From: JANQPX01 sp965222015 | GTDB lineage: Bacteria > Pseudomonadota > Alphaproteobacteria > Geminicoccales > Geminicoccaceae | Direction: 5' to 3' | Length of the DNA stretch: 64,000 nucleotides | Assembly (NCBI GenBank): GCA_965222015.1 | Contig: CBDCTL010000011.1 | Location: 1 to 64,000 of the forward strand | In this document: piece after piece, positions 1 through 8,440 of the stretch | Layout of the letters: each line of letters starts with the position of its first letter | Position numbering within the stretch: the stretch's first letter is position 1 | Translations under genes and position numbers: made by a program | Notes under the pieces: model-generated | The model's database searches: none | What the model saw: the letters and a program-made list of their open reading frames with translations, nothing else | What the model was told of the DNA's origin: nothing

Positions 1-345
1 GCTCGCGATGACGCCGGCGGGGGTCGCGACCTCGACGACGCCGCTCGCGTCGTCCTTCGACACGATGCCGACCGTGCGCTCGTCCTTGATCGACGCCCAG
101 ATGCCCTCGGAGCCGAACAGGTTCTTCAGCACCTTGTAGTGGACGCGGCCGATGCCGGTCTCTTCGACGGCCAGGCGCGCCAGGTCGACGGCGGCCGCGC
201 TGGCGGCCGTCGCCATCGCCTCGACCAGGCGATCGGTCTGCGCCTGGTCGTAGTGCGCGATCTCGGCACACGCCCGTTTCGCGCGCGCGACGTGGTCGCG
301 CACCTCCTGCAGCGCGCGGAGATCGGGATCGAGGCTCGCGGCCAT
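1..345 (-). CDS. CoA-acylating aldehyde dehydrogenase, N-terminal part (runs off left edge)
   Basis: The minus-strand frame is open from an ATG at 345 to the window edge and gives 115 residues. The N-terminal helix region, with the segment LAVEETGIGRVHYKVLKN followed by a beta strand ending VATPAGVIAS, is typical of PduP/EutE-type acylating aldehyde dehydrogenases, which convert propionaldehyde or acetaldehyde plus CoA and NAD+ to acyl-CoA. The catalytic cysteine domain lies outside the window. The gene follows a microcompartment shell gene on the same strand with a 73-base gap, so the enzyme is probably a lumen enzyme of that compartment. In Planctomycetes such loci serve fucose and rhamnose breakdown (established for the family, not shown here). 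Confidence 0.85.
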   Translation of the reverse strand, partial: MAASLDPDLRALQEVRDHVARAKRACAEIAHYDQAQTDRLVEAMATAASAAAVDLARLAVEETGIGRVHYKVLKNLFGSEGIWASIKDERTVGIVSKDDASGVVEVATPAGVIAS

Positions 346-418
346 GGCCGTTCGAGACGCCGTTCGTCGGGGCGGGGCTCCGTGCCGGGAGTCGGGTGGT
401 GCCCGCGCCGCGGCGGAC

Positions 419-718
419 CTAGAGCGTCTTCTCCGGGACCGGTGCGAACTCGGGCAGGATCCGCCACAGCTGCTCGTGCGGCCGCGGGATCACGTGCACG
501 CTGACGAGCTCGCCGACGCGGCGCGCCGCAGCGGCGCCGGCGTCGGTCGCGGCCTTGACGGCGCCGACCTCGCCCGCGACGAGCATCGTCACGAGCCCGG
601 CCGTGGCCTTCTCCTTGCCGAACAGGGCGACCTCGGCCGCCTTGACCATCGCGTCGCCGGCTTCGATGGCCCCGACGAGGCCCTTGGTCTCGACCAATCC
701 CAGCGCTCGGTTCTGCAT
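419..718 (-). CDS. BMC-H microcompartment shell hexamer protein (PduA/EutM family)
   Basis: This 99-residue protein is a single BMC domain. It starts with ALGLVETKGLVGAIEAGDAM, continues with the glycine/alanine-rich VAGEVGAVKAATDAGAAAA helix, and ends with a SVHVIPRPHEQL strand, all diagnostic of hexameric shell proteins of bacterial microcompartments. Length matches the family (90-105 residues). The start is supported by AGAAGG upstream of the ATG. The acylating aldehyde dehydrogenase lies directly downstream, so the pair is the edge of a metabolosome operon that continues beyond the left end. Proteins of this type tile the facets of the polyhedral shell and form the metabolite pore. Confidence 0.95.
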   Translation of the reverse strand: MQNRALGLVETKGLVGAIEAGDAMVKAAEVALFGKEKATAGLVTMLVAGEVGAVKAATDAGAAAARRVGELVSVHVIPRPHEQLWRILPEFAPVPEKTL

Positions 719-1296
719 GTTGGATCCTTCTCCGAATCGACCCGGTGAGGCCTCGGGCCGCCGCGGTTCGCGCGGGGATCGGCCGGGAGTGGCGGGACGA
801 AGGGCGTCGGAGTGTAGGTCCGGGCTGGTTCGGGAGCAATCAGGAGTTGCTGGTCGCGGCAGTCAAAGGCCGGATAGAGCTAAGATAGTGCCACCTTGTT
901 ATCCAGATATGAACCGATCGTCGACGAATCACGCAACAACGGGGCACCAGGCGGACGACCGGGGGCGCCACGGCGACCCGTCCGGGGTCCGTCGCGTGCC
1001 GCGATGCCGGACCGGGTCGGCCAACGCGACGCGGCGACGGTCCTTGGATGGAGTCGCTGTCCAACGGGCGGCTCACCTGCGGACGAGCGCGCGTGCATCG
1101 CGTCCGCGTTCGACGTCGGTCGAACTCATCGAAGCGCGTGAAACGACGGACCGATTCAACCATGGTCTCCTGCCTCCGCGGCGGAAGGTGCGGCGCGTCA
1201 ACGGTCACGAGACCGACGCCGCTCGAACCCAACGACCGTACGGACCTCCCTTGGAACAGACCCCTGTCACAAGCACGACTCGAATCAGGAGCCCCC
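719..1296. other. Intergenic region between divergent genes, no gene seen
   Basis: About 580 bases separate the shell gene (leftward) from the secreted-protein gene (rightward). Frames open here on both strands have the arginine-rich composition of antisense shadows. The region must hold both promoters, but I cannot point to convincing -35/-10 elements. An AT-richer patch around 880-920 (gctaagatagtgcc) is the best promoter candidate. Confidence 0.4.
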
Positions 1297-2844
1297 ATGA
1301 GCTCGACCTTGACGATCGCACTCGTCTGTGCCGCCCTCCCCTGCACCGCGATGGCCCAGGGGCTGTTCGTCGAGGACTCCGCCTACTACTACGCCTCGTT
1401 GGGTGCCTCGCCCAGCGGGAGCGCCTGCTCAGGCCAGCTTGGTCTCGAGACCGTGGTCGGCCAAGGGACGCTTGGCGTCCTCGCGGACGGGTCCTACGTC
1501 CTGGTCGGTGAGGAGGGCCGCGTCTGTCCTTTCGGAAACACGACGTACGTCGTCGCCTTCGAGAACGGGACCTGGTCCCAGCCCCTGGACGGCATCCTGG
1601 CCCTGGACGCCAACCCGGCCCTGCCCGGGACGGATGTCGCGCAGCATCGCTTCCGCTTCGACCACTCGCTCGTGTATTCGGCCAACGCGACCGCCGAGCG
1701 GGCCGAGCTCTTCGTCGCCGTCCGTGCGTCCGCCGGCCCGCCGACGCAGCCGTCCGGCACCTACGGCATCGTGCGCCTGACCCAGCGGCAGGACAACGGC
1801 GGCTACGAGTTGGTCTCCGAGCAGGGTCTGCTGACCTTCGACGGCCTGGGCGGTTGGACGGAGACGGGCCAGCGACACGAGGTCTCGACCGTGACCTCCT
1901 TCGATTCGGGCTACTTCGAGTCGGGCTCGGTGAGCGTCAGCGCGGCGACCGGACTCTCCTTCTCCAACGGAGCCAGTGGCAGGGTCTCCGCCGACGGCGA
2001 GGTCGTGATCCTGACGACCGGCACCACCACGGGAACCGAGCCCAACGTATCGATGGCCGTCGGCGTGCGGCTCGGGAGTGACTACACGCAGACCGAGCTC
2101 TTGCGGCTGTGGCAGGTTGCCGGTCTGAGGGGCCTTCCGGGCTTCGGTTTCGATCCCGCGCTCGGCACGGACACCGGCACGCTCGAGCTGGACGACGCGA
2201 GCGGGACGCACTCCACGAACGGCGGGTCGCTCGTCCTGACGCCGCTTGGCCTCGCCCCGGGCTTCCTTACCGAGATCGGGACCTTCGTGCTGGGCCCGGG
2301 CGGAGGCTTGGTCCTGCAGCGCAATGGGTTCTCGCCGCTCATCGGGGCGCTCTCCAGCGACGAGGGCATCGCCGTCCTGGCCGACATCTTGGATCCGAAC
2401 CTCGCTGCGATCCGGTTGGCGGTGCGCGAGTGCGTGCCTCCGGTCACCTACGGGACCGGCTCGCCGGGGACCGGCGGAATCGTGCCCCGGCTCACGTCCT
2501 CCGGCGGCCTGCCGCTCAGCGGCAACGCGAACTTCGCCTACGAGATCTCCGACGCCGTCGGAGGGAGCTCCGCGCTGCTGGTCATCTCGCTCGCGCCGGA
2601 GAGCGGCATCCCGTTCCAGGGCGGCCAACTGCTCGTCGACCTGACGAACACCGCGGTCGTGACCGGACTGGCCCTCGGGGGGACGCCCGGCGTGGCCGGC
2701 GCCGGCACGGCGACCTTCCCGGCCGCGATCCCGACGGGCTTCGACGGCTTCGACCTCTACGCGCAGGCGTTCGTCGTCGACTCGGGCAGCCCCACCGGGA
2801 CGGCCCTGACCGCCGGGCTGGCGCTGGAGTTCTGCGCGCCCTGA
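1297..2844 (+). CDS. Secreted protein with Planctomycete-type C-terminal module, function unknown
   Basis: The 515-residue product starts at an ATG preceded by AGGAG, which fits better than in-frame starts further upstream. Residues 1-20 form a signal peptide ending in TAMAQ. The body is rich in Gly, Thr, Ser and Val, without Lys-rich helices, and looks like an extracellular beta-sheet protein. From about residue 385 a distinct module begins with YGTGSPGTGGIVPRL and contains an ALGGTPGVAGAGTATFPAAI segment ending DLYAQAFVVDSGSP. I associate this terminal module with large families of exported proteins in marine Planctomycetota; that is recollection, not a search result. No catalytic motif was recognised. 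Confidence 0.75.
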   Translation: MSSTLTIALVCAALPCTAMAQGLFVEDSAYYYASLGASPSGSACSGQLGLETVVGQGTLGVLADGSYVLVGEEGRVCPFGNTTYVVAFENGTWSQPLDGILALDANPALPGTDVAQHRFRFDHSLVYSANATAERAELFVAVRASAGPPTQPSGTYGIVRLTQRQDNGGYELVSEQGLLTFDGLGGWTETGQRHEVSTVTSFDSGYFESGSVSVSAATGLSFSNGASGRVSADGEVVILTTGTTTGTEPNVSMAVGVRLGSDYTQTELLRLWQVAGLRGLPGFGFDPALGTDTGTLELDDASGTHSTNGGSLVLTPLGLAPGFLTEIGTFVLGPGGGLVLQRNGFSPLIGALSSDEGIAVLADILDPNLAAIRLAVRECVPPVTYGTGSPGTGGIVPRLTSSGGLPLSGNANFAYEISDAVGGSSALLVISLAPESGIPFQGGQLLVDLTNTAVVTGLALGGTPGVAGAGTATFPAAIPTGFDGFDLYAQAFVVDSGSPTGTALTAGLALEFCAP

Positions 2845-2958
2845 GCGCGGGCACTCCGCGAGAACCGGCCCGACACTGGCCAAGCGCTCCCTCCCGTTTC
2901 ACCGTAGACGGCGTCGAATGCCTCCCACTTCGGGGCGTAGGCGTTCGCTGGAGGAACC

Positions 2959-4149
2959 ATGAGCGCGAAATACGACCCGCGAGGCAGCGATCCCGAGGAG
3001 GACGCGCTGGCCCGCTTCAAGAACCGCCAGCGCAAGACCCGCGGAGGCTTCGACCGCGCCCGCCTCGCCGCGCTGATCGTCCCGGTGCTGATCGGCGTGG
3101 GCGGCCTCGTCGTGCTCGTGCTGGCCGTCACCGGCCGGCTCGGCGTCACGCAGGTCGAAGCGAACGAGGTCGCGGTGCGCGTCAACTACCTGACCGGCGC
3201 GGAGACGGTCATCACGCAGCCCGGCTACCAGTTCTACCTTCCCTACCTGCAGGGCGTCTTCACGTTCGACCGGACGACGCAGGAGTACGTGATGTCGGGC
3301 GATCACTACTCGGGCACCAACCAAGCTCCGAAGCTGACCGTGCGCGCCAACGACGGCTCGAACTTCTGGTTCGAGGAGCTGAAGATCCAGTACGAGATCA
3401 TCCCGGGCGAGGCCGGCATCGTGCTGAACGACTCCGGCCGCGGTGAGCTGTTCAAGGAGGAGTGGATCAAGGCGCACGCGCGCTCGATCCTGCGCGACGA
3501 GTTCGGCCGCTACAGCGCCGTCGAGGTCGCGAACCCGACGGTCTACAAGCGCGCACCCGAGGAAGCGCGTAGGCGGATGAACGAGATCCTGCACCAGCAC
3601 GGGGTCGACGTCGTGCGCATCATCACGCCGAACCCGAAGTTCGATCCGGCCTACGAGCACGCGATCGAGACGCGCAAGGAGGCCGACCAGGAGGTGCAGG
3701 AGCTGCAGGCGCGCGCGCAACAGCTCGAGCAGGTGCGGGAGCAGCGCCTGGCGGCCGTACGCAAGGAGAAGGAGGTCGAGATGCAGTCGCTCACGGGCGA
3801 GCTCGCCCGCGAGCGCCTGACGGCCGAACGCGAGGCCATTCGGATCACGAAGGCCGCCGACGCCTACTCGGCGATGCGCGTCGCCGAAGGCGAGGCCGAG
3901 CTGGCCCGACTGTCGGCCGAAGCGCGTGGCTTGACGGCGAAGTACCAGAACGAGGCCGAGGGCATCACGAGCCGCGCCCAGGCGCTCGAAGAGCGCGGCC
4001 GCGTCGTCGTCCGCGAGGCGCTGGTCGACAAGCTGCTCGGCGTGAAGTTCACGCTCGTGCCCTACAGCAAGGACCCGGCTCCGCAGCGGCTCGAACACAG
4101 CGGACCACGGCCGGAGCTCGTGCCCAGCGACGAAGGGAGCGCGCAATGA
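2959..4149 (+). CDS. SPFH/band 7 membrane protein, first of a pair
   Basis: The 396-residue protein has a basic cytoplasmic N-terminus, one transmembrane segment at about 35-60 (LIVPVLIGVGGLVVLVLAV), an SPFH domain at about 65-220 and then a long Ala/Glu/Arg-rich coiled coil (220-360). This is the HflK/prohibitin layout, in which the domain assembles into large membrane rings that organise proteases or lipid domains. A GAGGAA ribosome site precedes the ATG. The stop overlaps the next gene's start (ATGA), so the two SPFH proteins are translationally coupled and probably form a hetero-oligomer, as HflK and HflC do. No FtsH gene is adjacent. Confidence 0.85.
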   Translation: MSAKYDPRGSDPEEDALARFKNRQRKTRGGFDRARLAALIVPVLIGVGGLVVLVLAVTGRLGVTQVEANEVAVRVNYLTGAETVITQPGYQFYLPYLQGVFTFDRTTQEYVMSGDHYSGTNQAPKLTVRANDGSNFWFEELKIQYEIIPGEAGIVLNDSGRGELFKEEWIKAHARSILRDEFGRYSAVEVANPTVYKRAPEEARRRMNEILHQHGVDVVRIITPNPKFDPAYEHAIETRKEADQEVQELQARAQQLEQVREQRLAAVRKEKEVEMQSLTGELARERLTAEREAIRITKAADAYSAMRVAEGEAELARLSAEARGLTAKYQNEAEGITSRAQALEERGRVVVREALVDKLLGVKFTLVPYSKDPAPQRLEHSGPRPELVPSDEGSAQ

Positions 4150-5207
4150 AGGTCTTCGCACGCTTGCTGATCGGCGGAGTGACGCTGTTCGTCCTCGGCT
4201 CGATCGCCTTCTCGATGCTGACGATCCGCATCGAGCCCGGCGTCTGGGGCGTCAAGCAGAACCTGCTCGGCGGCGGTGTGATCGAGGAGGACCACGGGAC
4301 CGGTTTCGGCCTGCGGATCCCGTTCGTGCACAGCTGGCACTTCCTCGACCGGCGCACGCACTTCGTGACGTTCGCCGAGGACAACCTAGAGACCGAGACC
4401 GGGCTGTCGCGGCCCGCGCTCGAGATCCGGACGAAGGACAACAACCTCGCGACGTACGACCTGACGGTCTCGTACCGCATCATCGCGGATCGCGCCCACC
4501 GCCTCGTGATGGAGGGCAAGAAGGACATCTACAAGGATCGCGTCGTGACGACGGTCGAGTCGGTCATGCGCGAAGAGCTTGCGCAGCTCGCGTCCGAGGA
4601 GATCTACAGCACGGATCGAAGGCTCGAGATCGCGGCCGAGGCGCTGCCGATCCTGATGACGGCCCTCGATGAGTATCACGTCGTGCCCGAGAAGATCCTG
4701 ATCCGCGCCGTGCGCTTCCCGGCCGGCTACGAGGAGCGCCTGCAGGAGAAGCAGCTCACGTACCAGAAGCGCGAGCTGGCGGAGGCGCAGAAGAAGGTCG
4801 AGGACCAGCGCGCGATCACCGAGACGAAGGAGGCCGAGATCGCCGCGGCCGAGAAGGAGCTGCGCGGCGACTGGGACAAGCGCCTGCAGGACGCGCGCTC
4901 GACGAACGAGGTCCTGGTGGCCGAGATCCTGGCGCAGGCCGAGATCTACGACCGCACCGAGCGCGCCGAGGCCGACGCGAGCTACGTGACGGCGGTGGCC
5001 CAGGGCGACCTGGCCGTGCAGAAGGCCGAGGCCTTGCGCAACGAGCTGCGCAACAAGGCGCTCGACACGGTCGGCGGCCGCTTGCTGCTGGCCCAGCGCG
5101 CGGCCGAGAACCTGCAGTTCGACAGCGTGACGCTGAACTCGAACGATCCGGACGTGCCGTCGATCATCGATTTGGACGCGCTGGTGGAGTTGTTGGTCGG
5201 GGAGTGA
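4146..5207 (+). CDS. SPFH/band 7 membrane protein, second of a pair
   Basis: The 353-residue protein has an N-terminal membrane segment at about 6-27 (LLIGGVTLFVLGSIAFSML), an SPFH domain to about residue 195, and an extended coiled coil (about 200-320) rich in Glu, Lys and Ala. It ends with a short hydrophobic tail. It overlaps the upstream SPFH gene by four bases, which implies equimolar production and a shared complex. It could be HflC-like or belong to an uncharacterised planctomycete prohibitin pair; the sequence alone does not decide. The following lipoprotein gene starts one base after this stop. Confidence 0.85.
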   Translation: MKVFARLLIGGVTLFVLGSIAFSMLTIRIEPGVWGVKQNLLGGGVIEEDHGTGFGLRIPFVHSWHFLDRRTHFVTFAEDNLETETGLSRPALEIRTKDNNLATYDLTVSYRIIADRAHRLVMEGKKDIYKDRVVTTVESVMREELAQLASEEIYSTDRRLEIAAEALPILMTALDEYHVVPEKILIRAVRFPAGYEERLQEKQLTYQKRELAEAQKKVEDQRAITETKEAEIAAAEKELRGDWDKRLQDARSTNEVLVAEILAQAEIYDRTERAEADASYVTAVAQGDLAVQKAEALRNELRNKALDTVGGRLLLAQRAAENLQFDSVTLNSNDPDVPSIIDLDALVELLVGE

Positions 5208-5208
5208 G

Positions 5209-6328
5209 GTGATTCGCTCCTGCGGCCCGCGGGCGAGGCGCGGCGCGCGGCTCTTGGGAGTCGCGGGGCTCGTCGCGGGGTGTGGCACGGGGACGCCCTC
5301 CCCGGAGGAGGCGCGTCTCGTCGGGCTCGTCGACGAGCTCGTCATGCTCGACCAGGAGGACCTCGATGCGCTGGGCGGATCCTGGTGGAGGTACGACAGC
5401 GAGTGGCTACTCGGAGGGAACTCGGGAGGCTCTCGTCTCCCACGCGGCGCGGCCGCGCTGAACGAGCTCGTCGCGTCGGGCCCAGACGCGATTCGCACGC
5501 TGCTGAGCCACCTGGGAGACGACCGGCCGACGACGTACGTGATCGAGCTGTCGGACGGAGTCGATTGGCTGGCCAGTGCCCGTCGGTACTGCTTCATGGA
5601 TCGCAACCGCTGGGTCGATCCCGGCACGAATCGCGGAGGCGGCGAGCTCAGCGACGAGCCCTACGGAACTCGGGTCGGTGATTGGTGCTTCACGGCGCTC
5701 GGTCGGATCACGAACCGGAGGTACGGCGTCTTCTCGGGCTACAAGTTCGGTGTCGACATCGCTCCGCTGCACTCCTGCGTTTCCTTCCACGAGGAGCTCC
5801 GCGCCCGCTGGTTCGAGTCACCCGATCGCGTCCTGCTGGACCAGCTGCAGGCGGACATCCGCCTCCCCGACTCGTCCGAGCGCCGGCTCGGGGCCGTGCT
5901 TCGGCTGATGACGCGACGACGCGCCCTATCGGAACACGCTGCTCGCCCGGCTGCCCGGAGGAGACGTCCAGGAGACGGGGGGCATCTCGCTGGAGGCGCT
6001 GCAGGAGCTCGCGGGCAGTGATCCTGTTTGGCTCGCGGTCATCGCCAAGGAGGAGTTCGAGGGGATCGGAATCCTCGACGAGACCTATGCTTCATTCCTC
6101 GACTCCTGCCACCCGGACCTCGATCCGACGGCGCTACCCGAGATCGAAACACGGTCCCTCTCGGACTGCATCGACATGCTCGAGCTCTTGACCAGCAGGA
6201 GGATCATCGGTTTCGAGGCCGAGGCTTCCGCGCTCGATGACCGCTTGAGCACACCGAGCGAAGGACGCCGGGAGTGGTTGCGCAGGAAGGTCGAGAGCTA
6301 CCTCGTTGCGGTCGCCGATCGTCGTTGA
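5209..6328 (+). pseudogene. Lipoprotein-like hypothetical gene split by a frameshift
   Basis: A GTG start one base after the SPFH stop opens a frame with a signal sequence and lipobox-like LVAGCG, then a Trp- and Asp-rich domain of unknown family. After residue 235 (codon ending at 5913) the natural composition breaks off into an Arg-rich run. Dropping one C near 5914 moves into a frame reading TDDAPYRNTLLARLPGG and on through an acidic, well-composed domain to a TGA at 6326-6328. Both halves have normal codon use, so one gene of about 372 codons is interrupted by a +1 shift, either a real lesion or a sequencing error. Function unknown; coupling to the SPFH pair suggests an envelope role. Confidence 0.6.
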
Positions 6329-6374
6329 TCGCTCCGGCGACAGCCTGCAGCTCGACTCCGGAGGCCATACACGA

Positions 6375-6450
6375 ATCTGTGCCGCATCGAGATCGAGCGC
6401 TGTTCATCGAACGGGCCCGTGCCGACCGTCGATCTCGATTCGGCACAGAT
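6375..6450. repeat. 22-bp inverted repeat (one mismatch) upstream of the transposase gene
   Basis: The arms at 6375-6396 and 6429-6450 begin and end with ATCTGTGCCG and its complement, match at 21 of 22 positions, and enclose a 32-base spacer. The structure sits 62 bases before a Y1 (RAYT-like) transposase gene. RAYT proteins bind and cut REP hairpins, which often flank their genes, so this may be the cognate substrate. Confidence 0.7.
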
Positions 6451-6512
6451 GAAGAGCGCGAGTTTCTTCGGTCCTACCTGCAACCGATGTCGATCCCATC
6501 CGTCATCGGGGC

Positions 6513-7193
6513 ATGCGCTCGAATGACACCGCCCGAACTCGACAGGCCCACCTCGACTTCCCCCGCTGGGGTGGAGCGCGCCGAGGCGCCGGACGCAAGC
6601 CACGCGGCAAACGTGCAGGCGTCCCGCACGTGAAGCGTGCGCCGCTCGCCAGTCGATTCCCGGTGCACGTGACGGCGCGTCTTGAGCACGAGCTGCCATC
6701 ACTGCGCGAACCGCGGACATGGCCGGTCTTGCGCGAGGCCTTCCGCTCGGGCTCCGAGCGCTTCGGTATGCGACTGGTGCACTTCAGCGTGCAGCGCGAT
6801 CACCTGCACCTGATCGTCGAGGGGCGCGACCGGCGCGCTCTGACGCGGGGCCTGCAAGGCCTGTTCGTCCGGCTGGCGAAGCGACTGAACCGCTGGTGGG
6901 GTCGCAAGGGTCGCGTGTTCGCGGATCGCTTCCACGACCGGATCCTGCGCACCCCCAAGGAGGTGCGCAACGCACTGCGCTACGTGCTCCTGAACGCACG
7001 GCGGCACCGCGTCGCGCTGACCGGCATCGACCCGTACTCGTCCGGAGCCTGGTTCGATGGCTGGACACACGCGATCGCACGGCAGTCTGCCGGACCGCCG
7101 CCCGTCGCTCGCGCCCACACGTGGCTCACCACCGTCGGCTGGCGACGCTGGCGGCTGATCGCCCCCGACGACGTCCCTGGTCCTACCGGCTGA
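6513..7193 (+). CDS. REP-associated (RAYT-like) Y1 transposase-domain protein
   Basis: The 226-residue protein has a basic N-terminus (GGARRGAGRKPRGKRAG), an HVTARL beta strand, and the motif RDHLHLIVEG, where HLH stands at the place of the HUH metal-binding pair of IS200/RAYT enzymes. The candidate nucleophile tyrosine is in NALRYVLLNARRH near residue 155. Family members nick single-stranded DNA at palindromes. There are no IS ends or second transposase gene, and the gene is single-copy within the window, so it fits a domesticated RAYT. Its end overlaps by 11 bases the end of the convergent anti-sigma gene. Confidence 0.8.
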   Translation: MRSNDTARTRQAHLDFPRWGGARRGAGRKPRGKRAGVPHVKRAPLASRFPVHVTARLEHELPSLREPRTWPVLREAFRSGSERFGMRLVHFSVQRDHLHLIVEGRDRRALTRGLQGLFVRLAKRLNRWWGRKGRVFADRFHDRILRTPKEVRNALRYVLLNARRHRVALTGIDPYSSGAWFDGWTHAIARQSAGPPPVARAHTWLTTVGWRRWRLIAPDDVPGPTG

Positions 7194-7623
7194 GCCAGAC
7201 GTCGAGCGACGCCAGCGGGCTCTCGGCGGTGGCGAGCGGTGGAGCGTCGGCGCGACGGAACTCCGCGCCCGCGGGAACCGGCTCGACCCTCGCGGATCGG
7301 CCGTCGCTCACGTCCCCGGCATCGCCCGAGCCGGCCACGAAGAAACCGACCAGGATGCCGGCCGCGAACCCGACCACGACCCGCCAGGGAGTCGACCGCG
7401 AAACGGGCCTCGCCGGTCCATCCGCGTTCCCCTCCTCGAACCGGAGACGCCGGAGCCAAGTAGGCGGCGAGAGACGCCCGAGCCCTTCACCCAGGCTCGC
7501 CCGGAACTCGCGACAGGCAGCGCACCCGGTCAGGTGGTCGTTCAGCCGGACCGCATCTTCCGCGTCGAGCTCTTCGTACAGATCGAGCGCGAGCGCCTCG
7601 CGCCATGCACTGCAGTCGTTCAT
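7183..7623 (-). CDS. Zinc-finger anti-sigma factor
   Basis: The 146-residue protein begins with a zinc-binding anti-sigma domain: HLTGCAACREF supplies the H-x3-C-x2-C ligands at about residues 30-37. One membrane segment follows (VVVGFAAGILVGFFVAG, about 83-99), then a short outer domain. It would hold the ECF sigma factor encoded just upstream at the membrane until a signal arrives. Its ATG overlaps the sigma stop codon (ATGA), which couples their synthesis. Confidence 0.85.
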   Translation of the reverse strand: MNDCSAWREALALDLYEELDAEDAVRLNDHLTGCAACREFRASLGEGLGRLSPPTWLRRLRFEEGNADGPARPVSRSTPWRVVVGFAAGILVGFFVAGSGDAGDVSDGRSARVEPVPAGAEFRRADAPPLATAESPLASLDVWLSR

Positions 7624-8147
7624 CGAGAACCTCCCAAGTCACGCTCGAACGGACGCAGCTCCCCCTGGAGCTTCAGACAAGCACGCGCGAACTGGGTCCG
7701 CGCCGTGGAGAGCGAGACGCCGAGCAGCGCGGCCACCTCGCGCAGGCGCAACCCGCCCTCGTGCCGCAGTCGGAACACGGTGCGTTGTCCCTCCGACAGG
7801 GACTCCAGCGCGAGCGCGAGGCGCTCCTCGAGCTCGACCTGCGCGGCCTGTTCGGCGGCGGAGGCGGACACCGTACCGGCCTCGGCCTGCGCTTCCACGC
7901 GCGCCCGCACCTCGTGGCGCCGGACCTGGTCGAGGGCGGTCACGGCCGCCACACGACGCAGCCAAGCGCCGAGGTTGTCGGGCGCCGCCCCGCGCGCCAG
8001 GGCCTGCCACAGCTTGACGAACGTCTCCTGAGCCGCGTCCATGCCGCGGTGCTCGTCGCGCAGGACCGACCGGCACACGCGCAGCACACCGGCACGGTGC
8101 TCCGCGACCAGCGCCTCCATCGCCCTTCCGTCCACCTCGTCCTTCAT
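7620..8147 (-). CDS. ECF-type RNA polymerase sigma factor
   Basis: The 175-residue product has sigma region 2 with DAAQETFVKLWQAL at about 35-50 and region 4 with a helix-turn-helix (LREVAALLGVSLSTARTQFARA) near the C-terminus, separated by a linker lacking region 3, as in ECF sigmas. It is preceded by a small gene and followed by an anti-sigma gene, each joined by a four-base ATGA overlap, so the three make one coupled operon. The same frame runs upstream into an unrelated molybdoenzyme gene only because of the join near 8,435; the true start is the ATG at 8147. Confidence 0.9.
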   Translation of the reverse strand: MKDEVDGRAMEALVAEHRAGVLRVCRSVLRDEHRGMDAAQETFVKLWQALARGAAPDNLGAWLRRVAAVTALDQVRRHEVRARVEAQAEAGTVSASAAEQAAQVELEERLALALESLSEGQRTVFRLRHEGGLRLREVAALLGVSLSTARTQFARACLKLQGELRPFERDLGGSR

Positions 8148-8440
8148 TCCAACACGGACACGACGCGCACGACCTGGTCCCGTCCGAAGAGCTCCGGGCC
8201 CTCGAACTCGTAGACGGCCGCCCCGTCCTCGAGGCGGTCGTAGTTGCCATCGACGATCGTCCCCGGGAGCTCGACGCGCACGCGGAAGCGTTCGTCCTGG
8301 AGGTCCTGAGCATGGTCGTAGGAGGTGAAGTTCCATTCGAGCCGCTCCTGCACCGCGTTGCGCACGTCGGCCGGGATATCGGCTTCGATGAGGCTCGTCT
8401 CGATCACGCGGCGCGCCGCGTCGCGCAGCGGCCCTTCGAA
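8144..8440 (-). CDS. Hypothetical protein, 5' end lost at the junction
   Basis: About 98 residues remain. The readable part includes DIPADVRNAVQERLEWNF and a beta-rich tail ending VVRVVSVLE, with normal codon use. No family was recognised. An in-frame TGA lies at 8441-8443, exactly where the sequence changes character, so the start of the gene is missing rather than lying upstream. A GTG at 8407 could serve as a start, but coding-like sequence continues above it (FEGPLRDAARR). The stop overlaps the sigma factor start, so the protein probably belongs to the same regulatory unit. Confidence 0.55.
   Translation of the reverse strand, partial: FEGPLRDAARRVIETSLIEADIPADVRNAVQERLEWNFTSYDHAQDLQDERFRVRVELPGTIVDGNYDRLEDGAAVYEFEGPELFGRDQVVRVVSVLE

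Noticed and set aside
1429..2883. Long antisense frame opposite the secreted protein gene
   Set aside because: Arg/Gly-rich composition typical of GC-rich shadows, and the sense frame has a signal peptide and ribosome site.
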